DNA of 64,000 bases from an uncultured Oscillospiraceae bacterium (lineage in GTDB: Bacteria > Bacillota > Clostridia > Oscillospirales > Acutalibacteraceae), in contig CABULH010000001.1 of assembly GCA_902492455.1 (NCBI GenBank), forward strand, positions 1 to 64,000, written 5' to 3'. Made by a program: the position numbers and the translations under genes. Under the pieces are notes generated by a model, which was not told the origin of the DNA, made no database searches, and worked only from the letters and a program-made list of their open reading frames with translations. Positions 52,502-60,815 of the stretch are shown here, in pieces. Numbering within the stretch: the first letter of the stretch is position 1; every line of letters begins with the position of its first letter.

Positions 52502-53713
52502 ATGGCAGCCGCAAGAACAGGCGTTAAGAACCCGGCTGCGCCTCAGCAGCCAAGACAGAAGAAGAAAATCCGTTTTTTTTCCGTCGCCAACGGATTCGAT
52601 ACGCCGATGTTCATTCTGCTGATGATCCTGCTGGTGGTGGGGCTCATCAGTCTGTATTCCGCCAGTTATGTCTATTCCTTTTATAAAAATGATGACAGCT
52701 ATCTTTACATCAAAAAGCAGCTGCTTTTCGCCGTGCTGGGCGTTGTGGCCATGCTGCTGATTTCCACCATTGATTATCACGTGCTGCATCACTTCGCCCT
52801 GCCCATCATGGCGGTTTCTCTGATTTTGCTGGTGGTGGTGCTGTTTCTCCCCAGTTCCACCGGCATCCACCGTTGGATACGGCTGCCGGGAATCGGTCAG
52901 TTTCAGCCGTCGGAGGTAGCGAAATTCGGGCTGATCCTACTGTTTGCCCATTTGATTTCCTTGAATCATAAAAAGATGAACACCTTCACCCGGGGTTATC
53001 TTCCCTTTATGCTGATCCTCATGGTGGTGTGCGGGCTGGTATTCCAGGAGCCTCACCTGTCGGGCACCATGCTGCTTTTAGCCATCGGCATCATCATGAT
53101 GTTTGTGGGCGGAACCAAAACGCTGTATTTGATCCTTACCTTGATCTTGGGAGCGGCCGCCGTGTTCGTGATGATTTTTGTCCTGGGTTATGAACAGGAC
53201 CGGATTGCGGTATGGCTGAATCCTTTGGAGGTTTACACCAGCGATAAGATTTATGAAGGCGGTCTTACCGGCCGTGATCTGGCCTGGCAGACGGTGCAAT
53301 CCTTGTATGCCATCGGGTCCGGCGGCCTGATGGGCCAGGGATTGGGGAACTCCCGGCAGAAGCATTTGTTCCTACCCGAGCCGCAGAACGACTTCATCTT
53401 CTCCATTGTGTGCGAGGAGCTGGGATTCGTCGGCGCAGTACTGATTATTATCCTGTTTGCTTTGCTGGTATGGAGAGGGTTTACCATCGGCATGAAGGCG
53501 CCGGATAAATTCGGTTCTATGCTGGCAATTGGCCTGACCGCTCAGATCGGCGTTCAGGTGGTGCTGAATCTGGCCGTGATTACCAACGTGATGCCCAACA
53601 CAGGCATCAGCCTTCCCTTTTTCAGCTACGGAGGCACCTCGCTGGTGATGCTGCTGGCGCAGATGGGCGTGGTGCTGTCCATTTCACGAAACGTAAAAGC
53701 GGAAAAGACGTAG
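52502..53713 (+). CDS. ftsW: FtsW/SpoVE-type SEDS glycosyltransferase
   Basis: 403 residues, about ten membrane helices. The N-terminus is cytoplasmic, basic and Pro/Ala/Lys-rich. The SEDS signatures are GQFQPSEVAKFGLILLFA, FQEPHLSG, GSGGLMGQGLGNSRQKHLFLPEPQNDFIFS and ISLPFFSYGGTSL. It polymerises glycan strands with the PBP above. FtsW and SpoVE cannot be separated from sequence. Start chosen at the ATG 8 nt after GGAAGGAGG. Confidence 0.94.
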   Translation: MAAARTGVKNPAAPQQPRQKKKIRFFSVANGFDTPMFILLMILLVVGLISLYSASYVYSFYKNDDSYLYIKKQLLFAVLGVVAMLLISTIDYHVLHHFALPIMAVSLILLVVVLFLPSSTGIHRWIRLPGIGQFQPSEVAKFGLILLFAHLISLNHKKMNTFTRGYLPFMLILMVVCGLVFQEPHLSGTMLLLAIGIIMMFVGGTKTLYLILTLILGAAAVFVMIFVLGYEQDRIAVWLNPLEVYTSDKIYEGGLTGRDLAWQTVQSLYAIGSGGLMGQGLGNSRQKHLFLPEPQNDFIFSIVCEELGFVGAVLIIILFALLVWRGFTIGMKAPDKFGSMLAIGLTAQIGVQVVLNLAVITNVMPNTGISLPFFSYGGTSLVMLLAQMGVVLSISRNVKAEKT

Positions 53714-53716
53714 GAG

Positions 53717-53824
53717 AGGCTGTTGCACAATACATGAATACACAAACTGGAAAAAGCGCGGTTTCACGTTTGAAAACGCGAAATGCGAGCCGCCATTGAT
53801 GGCCCGCAAGCGGTTTTTCAGAGG
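53717..53824. repeat. dispersed repeat, copy B
   Basis: Inverted relative to copy A at 33,438-33,548. It begins at GGCTGTTGCACAATACATGA four bases after the ftsW stop and runs into a terminator hairpin. No protein feature fits. Confidence 0.75.
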
Positions 53825-53861
53825 GTTGCTGCAAAATGTTTCATTTTGCAGCAACCCCTTT
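53823..53861 (+). terminator. terminator after ftsW
   Basis: GGGTTGCTGCAAAATG pairs with CATTTTGCAGCAACCC around TTT; TTTC follows. murG needs its own promoter if this is efficient. Confidence 0.7.
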
Positions 53862-53910
53862 CTACACTTTACCATATCGTTTGCTACAATCGGCATGAGG
53901 AGGATCAAAA

Positions 53911-55053
53911 ATGCGCGTGTTGATGACCGGCGGCGGCACTGCGGGACATATCAATCCCGCCTTAGCCATCGCCGACAAAATCAAAGAGCAGAATCCCACG
54001 GCGGAGATTTTGTTTGTCGGCGCCAAGGGCAGAATGGAGACCAATTTGGTACCGGCAGCAGGCTATCCTATTCAAACCGTGGATGTCCGGGGGTTTCAGC
54101 GGCGGCTGAGCCTGAAGAACATAGGGCGCAACGTCTCGGCCGCTGTCCATGCGGTAACCGCCGGCGGGGCCTGCGCCAGAATTCTCAAAGAGTTCGGGCC
54201 GGATATTGCCATCGGCACCGGCGGATATGTCAGCGGTCCTATTCTGCGCAAAGCGGCGGGGATGGGGATACCGGTGCTGGTTCATGAATCCAACGCTTAT
54301 CCCGGCATGACGGTGAAGATGCTGGCTAAATACGCCTCTGCTGTGATGATCTGTGATGAAGCCGCCCGCAAATATCTGCCGGAGGGCTGCCGGGTGGTGG
54401 TGACCGGTAATCCCCTGCGCCCGGCATTCCGGCATATGGATGAAGCCGCGAAAGAGAAGGCCAGGAAAGAGCTGGGCGTGGACGAGAGGCCGCTGATCCT
54501 GTCCTTCGGTGGCAGCCTGGGCGCGGAGCGGGTGAATGCCGCTATGGCAGATGTGCTGGCGCACAGCTGCCGTCAGGGGAGGCTGCAGCATATCCACGGC
54601 ACCGGAAAAGCGGGATGGGATTCCTTTTGTTCTGCGATGAAAGAACGAGGGGTTCCTCTTGACAAAGAGGGAATTCGTGTGCGAGAATATATCGACGACA
54701 TGCCCCGCTGCATGGCGGCGGCGGATCTGGTGATTTGCCGCTGCGGGGCTATGACCCTCAGCGAACTGCCCGCCGCCGGCAAGCCTTCCATTCTGATCCC
54801 TTCCCCCAATGTGGCGGAGAATCATCAGTACCACAATGCCATGGCACTGGTTCGCCGGGGAGCGGCGGTTTGTATGCAGGAGAAAGAGCTGACCTCCGAT
54901 GCATTGTGGGACGCTCTGCAGAAGATTGTCTTCTCTCCCGATACGCTGAAGCAAATGGGGGAAAATGCGCAAAAAGCGGCTATTCTCGACGCGGATGACC
55001 GCATATACGCCGTTGTGGAGGAAACTCTGCAGACAGCATCCAGCAAAAAGTGA
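53911..55053 (+). CDS. murG: lipid II synthase (GlcNAc transferase)
   Basis: Converts lipid I to lipid II at the inner membrane face. 380 residues. The N-terminal MRVLMTGGGTAGHINPALAI (G loop 1), GTGGYVSGPI (G loop 3), the HESNAYPG region, and the C-terminal donor motif (ILSFGGSLGAERVN and CRCGAMTLSELPAAGKPSILIP) are present. Strong GAGGAGG upstream of the ATG. Confidence 0.98.
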   Translation: MRVLMTGGGTAGHINPALAIADKIKEQNPTAEILFVGAKGRMETNLVPAAGYPIQTVDVRGFQRRLSLKNIGRNVSAAVHAVTAGGACARILKEFGPDIAIGTGGYVSGPILRKAAGMGIPVLVHESNAYPGMTVKMLAKYASAVMICDEAARKYLPEGCRVVVTGNPLRPAFRHMDEAAKEKARKELGVDERPLILSFGGSLGAERVNAAMADVLAHSCRQGRLQHIHGTGKAGWDSFCSAMKERGVPLDKEGIRVREYIDDMPRCMAAADLVICRCGAMTLSELPAAGKPSILIPSPNVAENHQYHNAMALVRRGAAVCMQEKELTSDALWDALQKIVFSPDTLKQMGENAQKAAILDADDRIYAVVEETLQTASSKK

Positions 55054-55173
55054 CAGTTCCCTAGCGGCATCGTCATGAACATCCTTTCCGCCGCCTGCAT
55101 ACGATGGTTTGCGGGCGGTTATCCGGCGGTTTTCTGCCGGATCGCCTTTTCAATGGAGGAAAGGGTGCGTGAT

Positions 55174-56433
55174 ATGGAAAGGCTAACGATTGAAGGGCTA
55201 CATAAACTGAGTGGATCGGTGACGATTCACGGGGCGAAAAACAGCGCACTGCCGGTTCTGGCCGCCACACTGCTGGCGGATGGCTCCAGCGAGATCAGCA
55301 ACTGTCCGGCGCTTTCTGATGTGGAGGCGTCTGCCGCTATTCTGCGGTATCTGGGCTGTCGGGTGGAACAGCAGGGCGACTGCGTCACGGTGAATACCGC
55401 CGGTCTCTGCCGCAACGACGTACCCGATCAGCTGATGCGGGAGATGCGCTCTTCCATTGTGTTCCTGGGTGCGATTTCCGCTCGGATGGGAGAGGCGCAT
55501 CTGACCTTCCCGGGCGGTTGTGAATTGGGGCCGCGCCCCATTGATCTGCATCTGGCGGCGCTGCGCAAGCTGGGGGTGGAGATCGAGGAAGAACGTGGAA
55601 GGCTCAACTGCCGGGTGAACGGCCGGCTGAAAGGCACCACGATTACCTTGGCTTTTCCCAGCGTGGGCGCTACGGAAAACGTACTTCTGGCCGCCGTACT
55701 GGCGGAGGGAACCACGGAAATTGTTAATGCCGCCCGGGAGCCGGAGATTGTGGATCTATGCGCGTATCTCAACGCCTGCGGCGCCCGGATTACTCGCCAG
55801 GGCGAGGGCTGTATCCTAATCGAAGGGGTGGACCGGCTGTCGGGATGCCGTCATCGGGTCATTCCGGACCGCATCGAGGCGGCGACATATATGGCAGCGG
55901 CCGCTGTTACCGGCGGCTCCTTGTTTCTAAAACAGGTAGAGCCGGCCCATCTGGCCGGTATTCTGCCAGCCTTTGAGGAAGCGGGATGTCATATTTCTTT
56001 GTGGGAGAAGGATATTCTCATCAGTGCGCCGGCCCGGCTGCGGCGGATCAAATCCGTGCGTACCATGCCCTATCCTGGTTTTCCCACCGATGCGCAGGCG
56101 CCGGTGATGGCTATGGCTTGTGTGGCTGACGGCACCAGCGTATTCATCGAAAACATCTTTGAAAGCCGCTATAAGCACGCCGGTGAAATGCTGCGCTTGG
56201 GAGCGCGTATCAAGGTAGAAGGCCGTGTGGCAGTGGTGGAGGGCACACCGGTTTTGTCCGGCGCCCAGGTGGAATGTACCGATCTGCGGGGAGGAGCCGC
56301 CCTTGTTCTGTGCGGATTGGCAGCCGAAGGGATAACGACTGTTACAGAGCTGCATCATCTGGACCGAGGCTATGAGAAACTGGAGGCAGGCTTGCGTTCC
56401 ATCGGCGCCGAGGTGCATCGGGTGATAGAATAG
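55174..56433 (+). CDS. murA: UDP-GlcNAc 1-carboxyvinyltransferase
   Basis: First committed step of peptidoglycan synthesis: transfers enolpyruvate from PEP to UDP-GlcNAc. 419 residues. GAKNSALPVLAATLLADG, the catalytic loop with Cys in FPGGCELGPRPIDLH, and FPTDAQAPVMAMACVADGTS are diagnostic. The presence of Cys means fosfomycin sensitivity at this site. The start is the ATG with GGAGGAAAGGG upstream. It lies between murG and ftsQ, the place of murB/murC in other bacteria. Confidence 0.96.
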   Translation: MERLTIEGLHKLSGSVTIHGAKNSALPVLAATLLADGSSEISNCPALSDVEASAAILRYLGCRVEQQGDCVTVNTAGLCRNDVPDQLMREMRSSIVFLGAISARMGEAHLTFPGGCELGPRPIDLHLAALRKLGVEIEEERGRLNCRVNGRLKGTTITLAFPSVGATENVLLAAVLAEGTTEIVNAAREPEIVDLCAYLNACGARITRQGEGCILIEGVDRLSGCRHRVIPDRIEAATYMAAAAVTGGSLFLKQVEPAHLAGILPAFEEAGCHISLWEKDILISAPARLRRIKSVRTMPYPGFPTDAQAPVMAMACVADGTSVFIENIFESRYKHAGEMLRLGARIKVEGRVAVVEGTPVLSGAQVECTDLRGGAALVLCGLAAEGITTVTELHHLDRGYEKLEAGLRSIGAEVHRVIE

Positions 56434-56541
56434 ACACAGAGCCAAAGAGGAGCGGATCTTTGTTTGTGTGCTTGTACCCTGCATTTGAGGTAAAATAAGA
56501 AGATAACAGTGAATGTTCAGGACGGCAAAAGGAGGTGCGGC

Positions 56542-57528
56542 ATGGAAAAGCAGATCAAGGAGTCGAGAGCGGAAACAACTGTTAGGCGAAAACGCCGGCG
56601 AATCAGCCGGTTTCATCTGGTGATTGTGCTTTTCATTGCCATTCTGGTGCTGGGAGGCGCAACGGCATTCATGCTGCTGATGATGCCGGGACGCACAGAT
56701 AACGACCGTTCTGCGGTATTTGCGGTTAAGTCGATTGAGGTGGTAGGGGATACCCGTTATTCCAAAGAGGCGATTGCGGGTATCAGCGGCATCCAGGTGG
56801 GACAAAGCGTTTTTTCGGTGAATAAAAAAAGGGCAAGTGAACAAATTCGTGAGGCGTTTCCTTACATTGATTACATAGATATCGGCAATTCTTCCTTTGA
56901 TACCATCACCATCCAGGTGCGGGAGACGGAAATTCTGGGTGCCCGCTATGCCGATGGAAATTGGTATGTGGTGGGCGCCAACGGAAGGGCAGTGGAAAAA
57001 CTTCCTGTGGAGTCGGACCGCCCTCCCCGCTATCTGTATTTTAAGGGAGTCACCCCGGAAAGCTGTACGCTGGGTGGGCAGGCTATGGATGAGAGAAGCT
57101 TGGACATTATAAGCACGCTGCTGGCCGCCTTTAAACAGACGGCACAGATCGCCCAGACCACCGAAGGCCGGATGGATCTGACCGGTGGAATCGTGGAGAT
57201 TGATTTGGCGGACAAAAGCGATATACAGCTCAACTGGAACAATCAGGTGACAATCGCCCTGGGGAATGAGACCAATCTTTCCCATAAAATCGCGGTGGTG
57301 TCCACCACCCTTCCCATGGTGCTGAAGGGACATGGCGCCCTGACGGAAGGGGTGCTGGATCTGCGTTCCTATTCGGACGGGAAATCGGACAACGATATGG
57401 CGGTATATACGCCCCAGGAGCTGCTGACCACCGCGCCGACGGGAACCGGCCCCACAACGACTGCCGGTACCGAACCCACCGCTTCCGCCGCTCCTTCGAC
57501 TACAGGGACCACTGCGCCTGCCGCATAA
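56542..57528 (+). CDS. ftsQ: FtsQ/DivIB-type POTRA division protein
   Basis: 328 residues. A basic cytoplasmic N-terminus, one membrane helix (LVIVLFIAILVLGGATAFML, about 27-46), then a POTRA domain (VKSIEVVGDTRYSKEAIAGISGIQ) and a beta domain, ending in a Thr/Pro/Ala-rich tail of about 40 residues, probably disordered and external. DivIB bridges FtsL and DivIC. AAAAGGAGG precedes the start. It is followed by a terminator, so ftsZ has its own promoter. Confidence 0.9.
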   Translation: MEKQIKESRAETTVRRKRRRISRFHLVIVLFIAILVLGGATAFMLLMMPGRTDNDRSAVFAVKSIEVVGDTRYSKEAIAGISGIQVGQSVFSVNKKRASEQIREAFPYIDYIDIGNSSFDTITIQVRETEILGARYADGNWYVVGANGRAVEKLPVESDRPPRYLYFKGVTPESCTLGGQAMDERSLDIISTLLAAFKQTAQIAQTTEGRMDLTGGIVEIDLADKSDIQLNWNNQVTIALGNETNLSHKIAVVSTTLPMVLKGHGALTEGVLDLRSYSDGKSDNDMAVYTPQELLTTAPTGTGPTTTAGTEPTASAAPSTTGTTAPAA

Positions 57529-57529
57529 T

Positions 57530-57552
57530 CCCCCATATATTGGGGTTTTTGT
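57530..57552 (+). terminator. short terminator after ftsQ
   Basis: CCCCC pairs with GGGG around ATATATT, followed by TTTTTG. Confidence 0.6.
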
Positions 57553-57604
57553 CGAATAAAATTAAAATTCTCTGTAAATACGGCATTTTCATTGCGGTTA
57601 CCTG

Positions 57605-57633
57605 TTGAATTTCATTTTCCGCCGTGGTAGAAT
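57605..57633 (+). promoter_or_regulatory. ftsZ promoter
   Basis: TTGAAT, 17 bp, TAGAAT, with TGG before the -10. It gives an ftsZ leader of about 80 nt. Confidence 0.7.
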
Positions 57634-57719
57634 AAAAAGGAAATTTTGAACCTGCGGTAAAAACCGTGATTTTGAGTATAAGCTGAGTGGCTAGGAAATA
57701 AAAGCTGGGAGGAAGTTTC

Positions 57720-58826
57720 ATGGGGTTTCAGTTTGACAGTGATTTCGTCGACGGCGTGCAGATAAAGGTAGTCGGTGTGGGCGGCGGCGGTGGCAACGCC
57801 ATCAACCGCATGGTCCGTTCCGGTGTTCAGGGTGTGGAGTTTGTCTCTATCAACACCGATCATCAGGCTTTGTATCTCTCCCAGGCTACGCAGAAAATTC
57901 AAATCGGAGAAAAGCTGACCCACGGCATGGGGGCGGGCGCCAACCCGGAAAAGGGACAGCGCGCCGCTGAGGAAAGCCGCGAGGAGATCACGGCCGCCCT
58001 GAAGGGAACAGATATGGTTTTCATCACCGCCGGTATGGGCGGCGGCACCGGCACAGGCGCCGCGCCCGTAGTGGCCGAAATTGCCCGGGATCTGGGGATA
58101 CTGACGGTGGGAATCGTTACCAAGCCTTTTTCCTTTGAGGGGCGCCGCCGGATGGAGCAGGCCGAAAACGGGATTGCCAACCTCCGGGAGCATGTGGACA
58201 GCCTGGTGGTCATCCCCAACGAGCGGCTGAAGATGGTGAGCGAGCAGCGCATCACCTTGGCCAACGCTTTCGAGGTGGCGGATGATGTGCTGCGGCAGGG
58301 TGTTCAGAGTATTTCTCAACTCATCAAGGTCCCTGGACTGGTTAACCTGGACTTTGCCGACGTGACGGCGATTATGAAGGACGCGGGTTATGCCCACATG
58401 GGCATTGGCCGTGCCGGAGGCAAGGACAAGGCGCAGATGTCCGCGGAAGCCGCCATCGCCAGTCCGCTGCTGGAAACCACCATTGACGGCGCCCGCGGCG
58501 TTATTATCAATATCACCTCCTCGGCGGATATTGACCTGGAGGATGTGGAGCTTGCTTCTTCCATGATTTCCAGGGCCGCTCATCCGGATGCAACCATTAT
58601 CTGGGGTGCCGCTTTCGACGAAACCATGGACGACGAGATGTGCGTGACAGTGATCGCTACCGGCTTTGTTTCCGATGGTTCCTATAAAGCTCAGGAGACG
58701 GCGGCAGCGCCCGGCGCGGCCAATCCTGCCGCTGCCTTTACTCAAACGGTGAACAGCGCTGCCCATCCGGAGGAAGATGCAGATTATATCGATATCATGT
58801 CCATTTTCAACAAACGTAAAGATTGA
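57720..58826 (+). CDS. ftsZ: cell division GTPase FtsZ
   Basis: Tubulin-like GTPase that forms the Z ring. 368 residues. KVVGVGGGGGNAINRM, the tubulin signature GMGGGTGTGAAPVVAE and the T7 loop NLDFADVTAIMKDAG are intact. The C-terminal conserved peptide ends in DADYIDIMSIFNKRKD. GGGAGGAAG lies before the ATG. It is the last gene of the cluster; ftsA, usually adjacent, is absent here. Confidence 0.98.
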   Translation: MGFQFDSDFVDGVQIKVVGVGGGGGNAINRMVRSGVQGVEFVSINTDHQALYLSQATQKIQIGEKLTHGMGAGANPEKGQRAAEESREEITAALKGTDMVFITAGMGGGTGTGAAPVVAEIARDLGILTVGIVTKPFSFEGRRRMEQAENGIANLREHVDSLVVIPNERLKMVSEQRITLANAFEVADDVLRQGVQSISQLIKVPGLVNLDFADVTAIMKDAGYAHMGIGRAGGKDKAQMSAEAAIASPLLETTIDGARGVIINITSSADIDLEDVELASSMISRAAHPDATIIWGAAFDETMDDEMCVTVIATGFVSDGSYKAQETAAAPGAANPAAAFTQTVNSAAHPEEDADYIDIMSIFNKRKD

Positions 58827-58842
58827 TTTTCGTTATTCGTAT

Positions 58843-58888
58843 AAAAAACAGCCGGCGAAGGACAAAAAATCCCTTCGCCGGCTGTTTT
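58843..58888. terminator. bidirectional terminator
   Basis: AAAACAGCCGGCGAAGG pairs with CCTTCGCCGGCTGTTTT around ACAAAAAAT. It separates ftsZ from the convergent Nudix gene. Confidence 0.85.
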
Positions 58889-58889
58889 C

Positions 58890-59303
58890 CTATATACCGT
58901 TATTTAACAGAAATTGATGGGCTTTTTCCAGAAGTTCTTTAGACGTTGGATAGGACAATGCCGCATAGGCTTCCACATAAGGAAGGAGCAGAACGTCTTG
59001 AACCTCGCTTGTATGGCTGGGCGTATATTGGTTATCATAAGCAGCAAGGAAACAGGTCAGATGCTTCTGCAGACAGCTCCTTTTCTGATAGGATACCTCC
59101 AAGCGGAAACCGTCGATGATGCGAGCTGTTATACCGGTCTCCTCCCGTATTTCCCGCAGCGCGGTCTGTGTTTCCGTCTCTCCTGGTTCTATATGTCCTT
59201 TGGGAAGCCCGCAATGGCCCTCCTTCTCGATAACAAGAACATAGCGGATGCCGGACGGGGTGACGGTGTACAGGACGGCCCCGCAGACATATTCATGACG
59301 CAT
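58890..59303 (-). CDS. Nudix hydrolase
   Basis: 137 residues. The Nudix box is complete: GHIEPGETETQTALREIREETGI (GX5EX7REUXEEXGU) at about 36-58. MRHEYVCGAVLYT begins the fold. It hydrolyses a nucleoside diphosphate linked to another group; the substrate is unclear, though the KEGHCGLPKG lead resembles dinucleoside polyphosphate (Ap4A) hydrolase-like members. GAGGTG precedes the start. Single gene. Confidence 0.93.
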   Translation of the reverse strand: MRHEYVCGAVLYTVTPSGIRYVLVIEKEGHCGLPKGHIEPGETETQTALREIREETGITARIIDGFRLEVSYQKRSCLQKHLTCFLAAYDNQYTPSHTSEVQDVLLLPYVEAYAALSYPTSKELLEKAHQFLLNNGI

Positions 59304-59481
59304 GGTATCACCTCTTGAGTATTATAGGTTATAAGCCTGGAAAATACAAGAGCCGGATTGCATATGGTGAAGTGGATTGCTGAGATTCTATTCAAAATAT
59401 CCGGAAAAGGACTAAATAGTCCTAAAAACCCCCGTTTTAGGCGAATAGGGTAGGTAGAGTACTGATTTTGTTGAATTTCTC

Positions 59482-59509
59482 TTGCAATCTACGTATATTG
59501 TGCTATAAT
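59482..59509 (+). promoter_or_regulatory. corA promoter
   Basis: TTGCAA, 16 bp, TATAAT. It would start a transcript near 59,516 with a leader of about 250 nt. Confidence 0.65.
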
Positions 59510-59515
59510 AGACAC

Positions 59516-59768
59516 AGTCAGCAGTGACGATGAGGAATATCAACGCCTGTTACAGACGGCGTCAATTGATGATCGCCATCTTCTGCGGTTTTATGAAAAA
59601 CTGAGAGCAGCCTGCATGTTTGTATAAGAAACAGGCGGCTGAATCATCCATCACGGAGGTGGGCAAGGTGAGTCCTGACCCTGGACGATGTTTGCGTATT
59701 CAAAAATTACATAAGGCCGGGGCTCGCTGTCTGCAGGGATAGGTGTGCCCCGGGAAAGGGGTATGCTT
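59516..59768 (+). promoter_or_regulatory. long structured leader of corA
   Basis: About 250 nt without a clear gene. Stem CAGCC/GGCTG with inner TGTTT/AAACA is at 59,611-59,641. A 7-bp stem CCGGGGC/GCCCCGG (59,716-59,752) abuts the ribosome site. The early part contains a 30-codon open frame in protein-like sequence without a start codon. It does not match the M-box consensus. Mg-sensing is a guess from the gene downstream. Confidence 0.4.
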
Positions 59769-60695
59769 ATGATTCGGTATTACAAGACCGTCAATGGCCG
59801 CATCCGCCCACAGGAGGAACTGGAAAACGGGTGCTGGATCAATGTGGTGAATCCTGACGAACGGGAAATCAATGAGCTGCTGACGCGGTTTTCTCTGGAA
59901 CCTGACTTTCTGCGCGCGGCTTTGGATGAGGAGGAATCCTCCCGTATTGAGACGGAGGACGGCACAACCCTGATTATTATCGATGCGCCGGTGGCGGAAC
60001 GGGATGAAACAAGTGTTACTTACAGCACCCTGCCGGTGGGGATTCTGGTGACCGATACCAATGTTATCACCGTGTCTCTGCGGGAGAACGCCATTCTTTC
60101 CGAGTTTGCGGAGGGCGTGGTCAAGGGAGTGCAGACCAGCCTGAAAACTCAGTTTGTGCTGCATCTGATCCTGCGGGTGGCCACCCGGTATCTGCAGTTT
60201 CTGAAGCAGATCGATAAGCTGTCCAGCTCGCTGGAAAAGCAGCTTCGCCGGTCGATGAAAAACAAGGAACTGATCCAGTTGCTGGATGTGCAGAAATCGC
60301 TGGTGTATTTTTCTACCTCTTTGAAGGCGGATGAAACCACCCTGGAAAAGCTGATGCGGGGTCGCTATATTAAGCTGTATGAGGATGACCAGGATCTGCT
60401 GGAGGATGTTCTGATCGAGATCAAGCAGGCGATTGAGATGTCCAGCATTTATCTGAATATTTTGTCCGGAACCATGGACGCCTTTGCTTCGGTGATTTCC
60501 AATAATCTGAATATTGTCATGAAGGTGCTGGCCTCCATCACCATTGTGATTTCCATTCCCAACATTATCGCTGGATTTTACGGCATGAATGTGGAGGGGC
60601 TGCCTTTAGCGCAGTTTTTCTGGTTTCCCATTGTGCTGGCTGTGGCGCTTATGGGTGTCGTCAGTTGGATTCTGCATAAAAAGAACATGCTGTGA
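59769..60695 (+). CDS. corA: CorA family magnesium transporter
   Basis: 308 residues. A cytoplasmic N-terminal domain with long helices (SLEKQLRRSMKNKELIQLL), then two C-terminal membrane helices with the YGMN motif (IAGFYGMNVEGLP) between them and a basic HKK end. CorA forms pentameric Mg2+ channels; some relatives carry Co2+, Ni2+ or Zn2+. Start chosen at the ATG 7 nt after AAAGGGG; an ATG 6 nt upstream is too close to it. A long leader precedes it. Confidence 0.94.
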   Translation: MIRYYKTVNGRIRPQEELENGCWINVVNPDEREINELLTRFSLEPDFLRAALDEEESSRIETEDGTTLIIIDAPVAERDETSVTYSTLPVGILVTDTNVITVSLRENAILSEFAEGVVKGVQTSLKTQFVLHLILRVATRYLQFLKQIDKLSSSLEKQLRRSMKNKELIQLLDVQKSLVYFSTSLKADETTLEKLMRGRYIKLYEDDQDLLEDVLIEIKQAIEMSSIYLNILSGTMDAFASVISNNLNIVMKVLASITIVISIPNIIAGFYGMNVEGLPLAQFFWFPIVLAVALMGVVSWILHKKNML

Positions 60696-60751
60696 TTTCC
60701 GCACAGTCTGCGGCTGCCTGCAAAAGGAAAAAGGGGAATGCCTATAAAATG

Positions 60752-60795
60752 AACGCCTGTGGACCGATGATGGTCCGCAGGCGTTGTTGTTTGTC
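60752..60795 (+). terminator. terminator after corA
   Basis: AACGCCTGTGGACC pairs with GGTCCGCAGGCGTT (one mismatch) around GATGAT, then GTTGTTTGTCCTTTTTC. Confidence 0.6.
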
Positions 60796-60815
60796 CTTTT
60801 TCTCTTGAAACCGGA

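Noticed and set aside
53684..53908. Short minus-strand frame across the dispersed repeat after ftsW
   Set aside because: It spans a noncoding repeat and a terminator hairpin, and copy A does not keep the same open frame.
59516..59768. M-box (Mg2+) or NiCo riboswitch upstream of corA
   Set aside because: A short GGTGAG-x-CCT resemblance exists, but the conserved M-box core (GCTGCTGCC and AATGCAGCTGG segments) and the NiCo core are not present.
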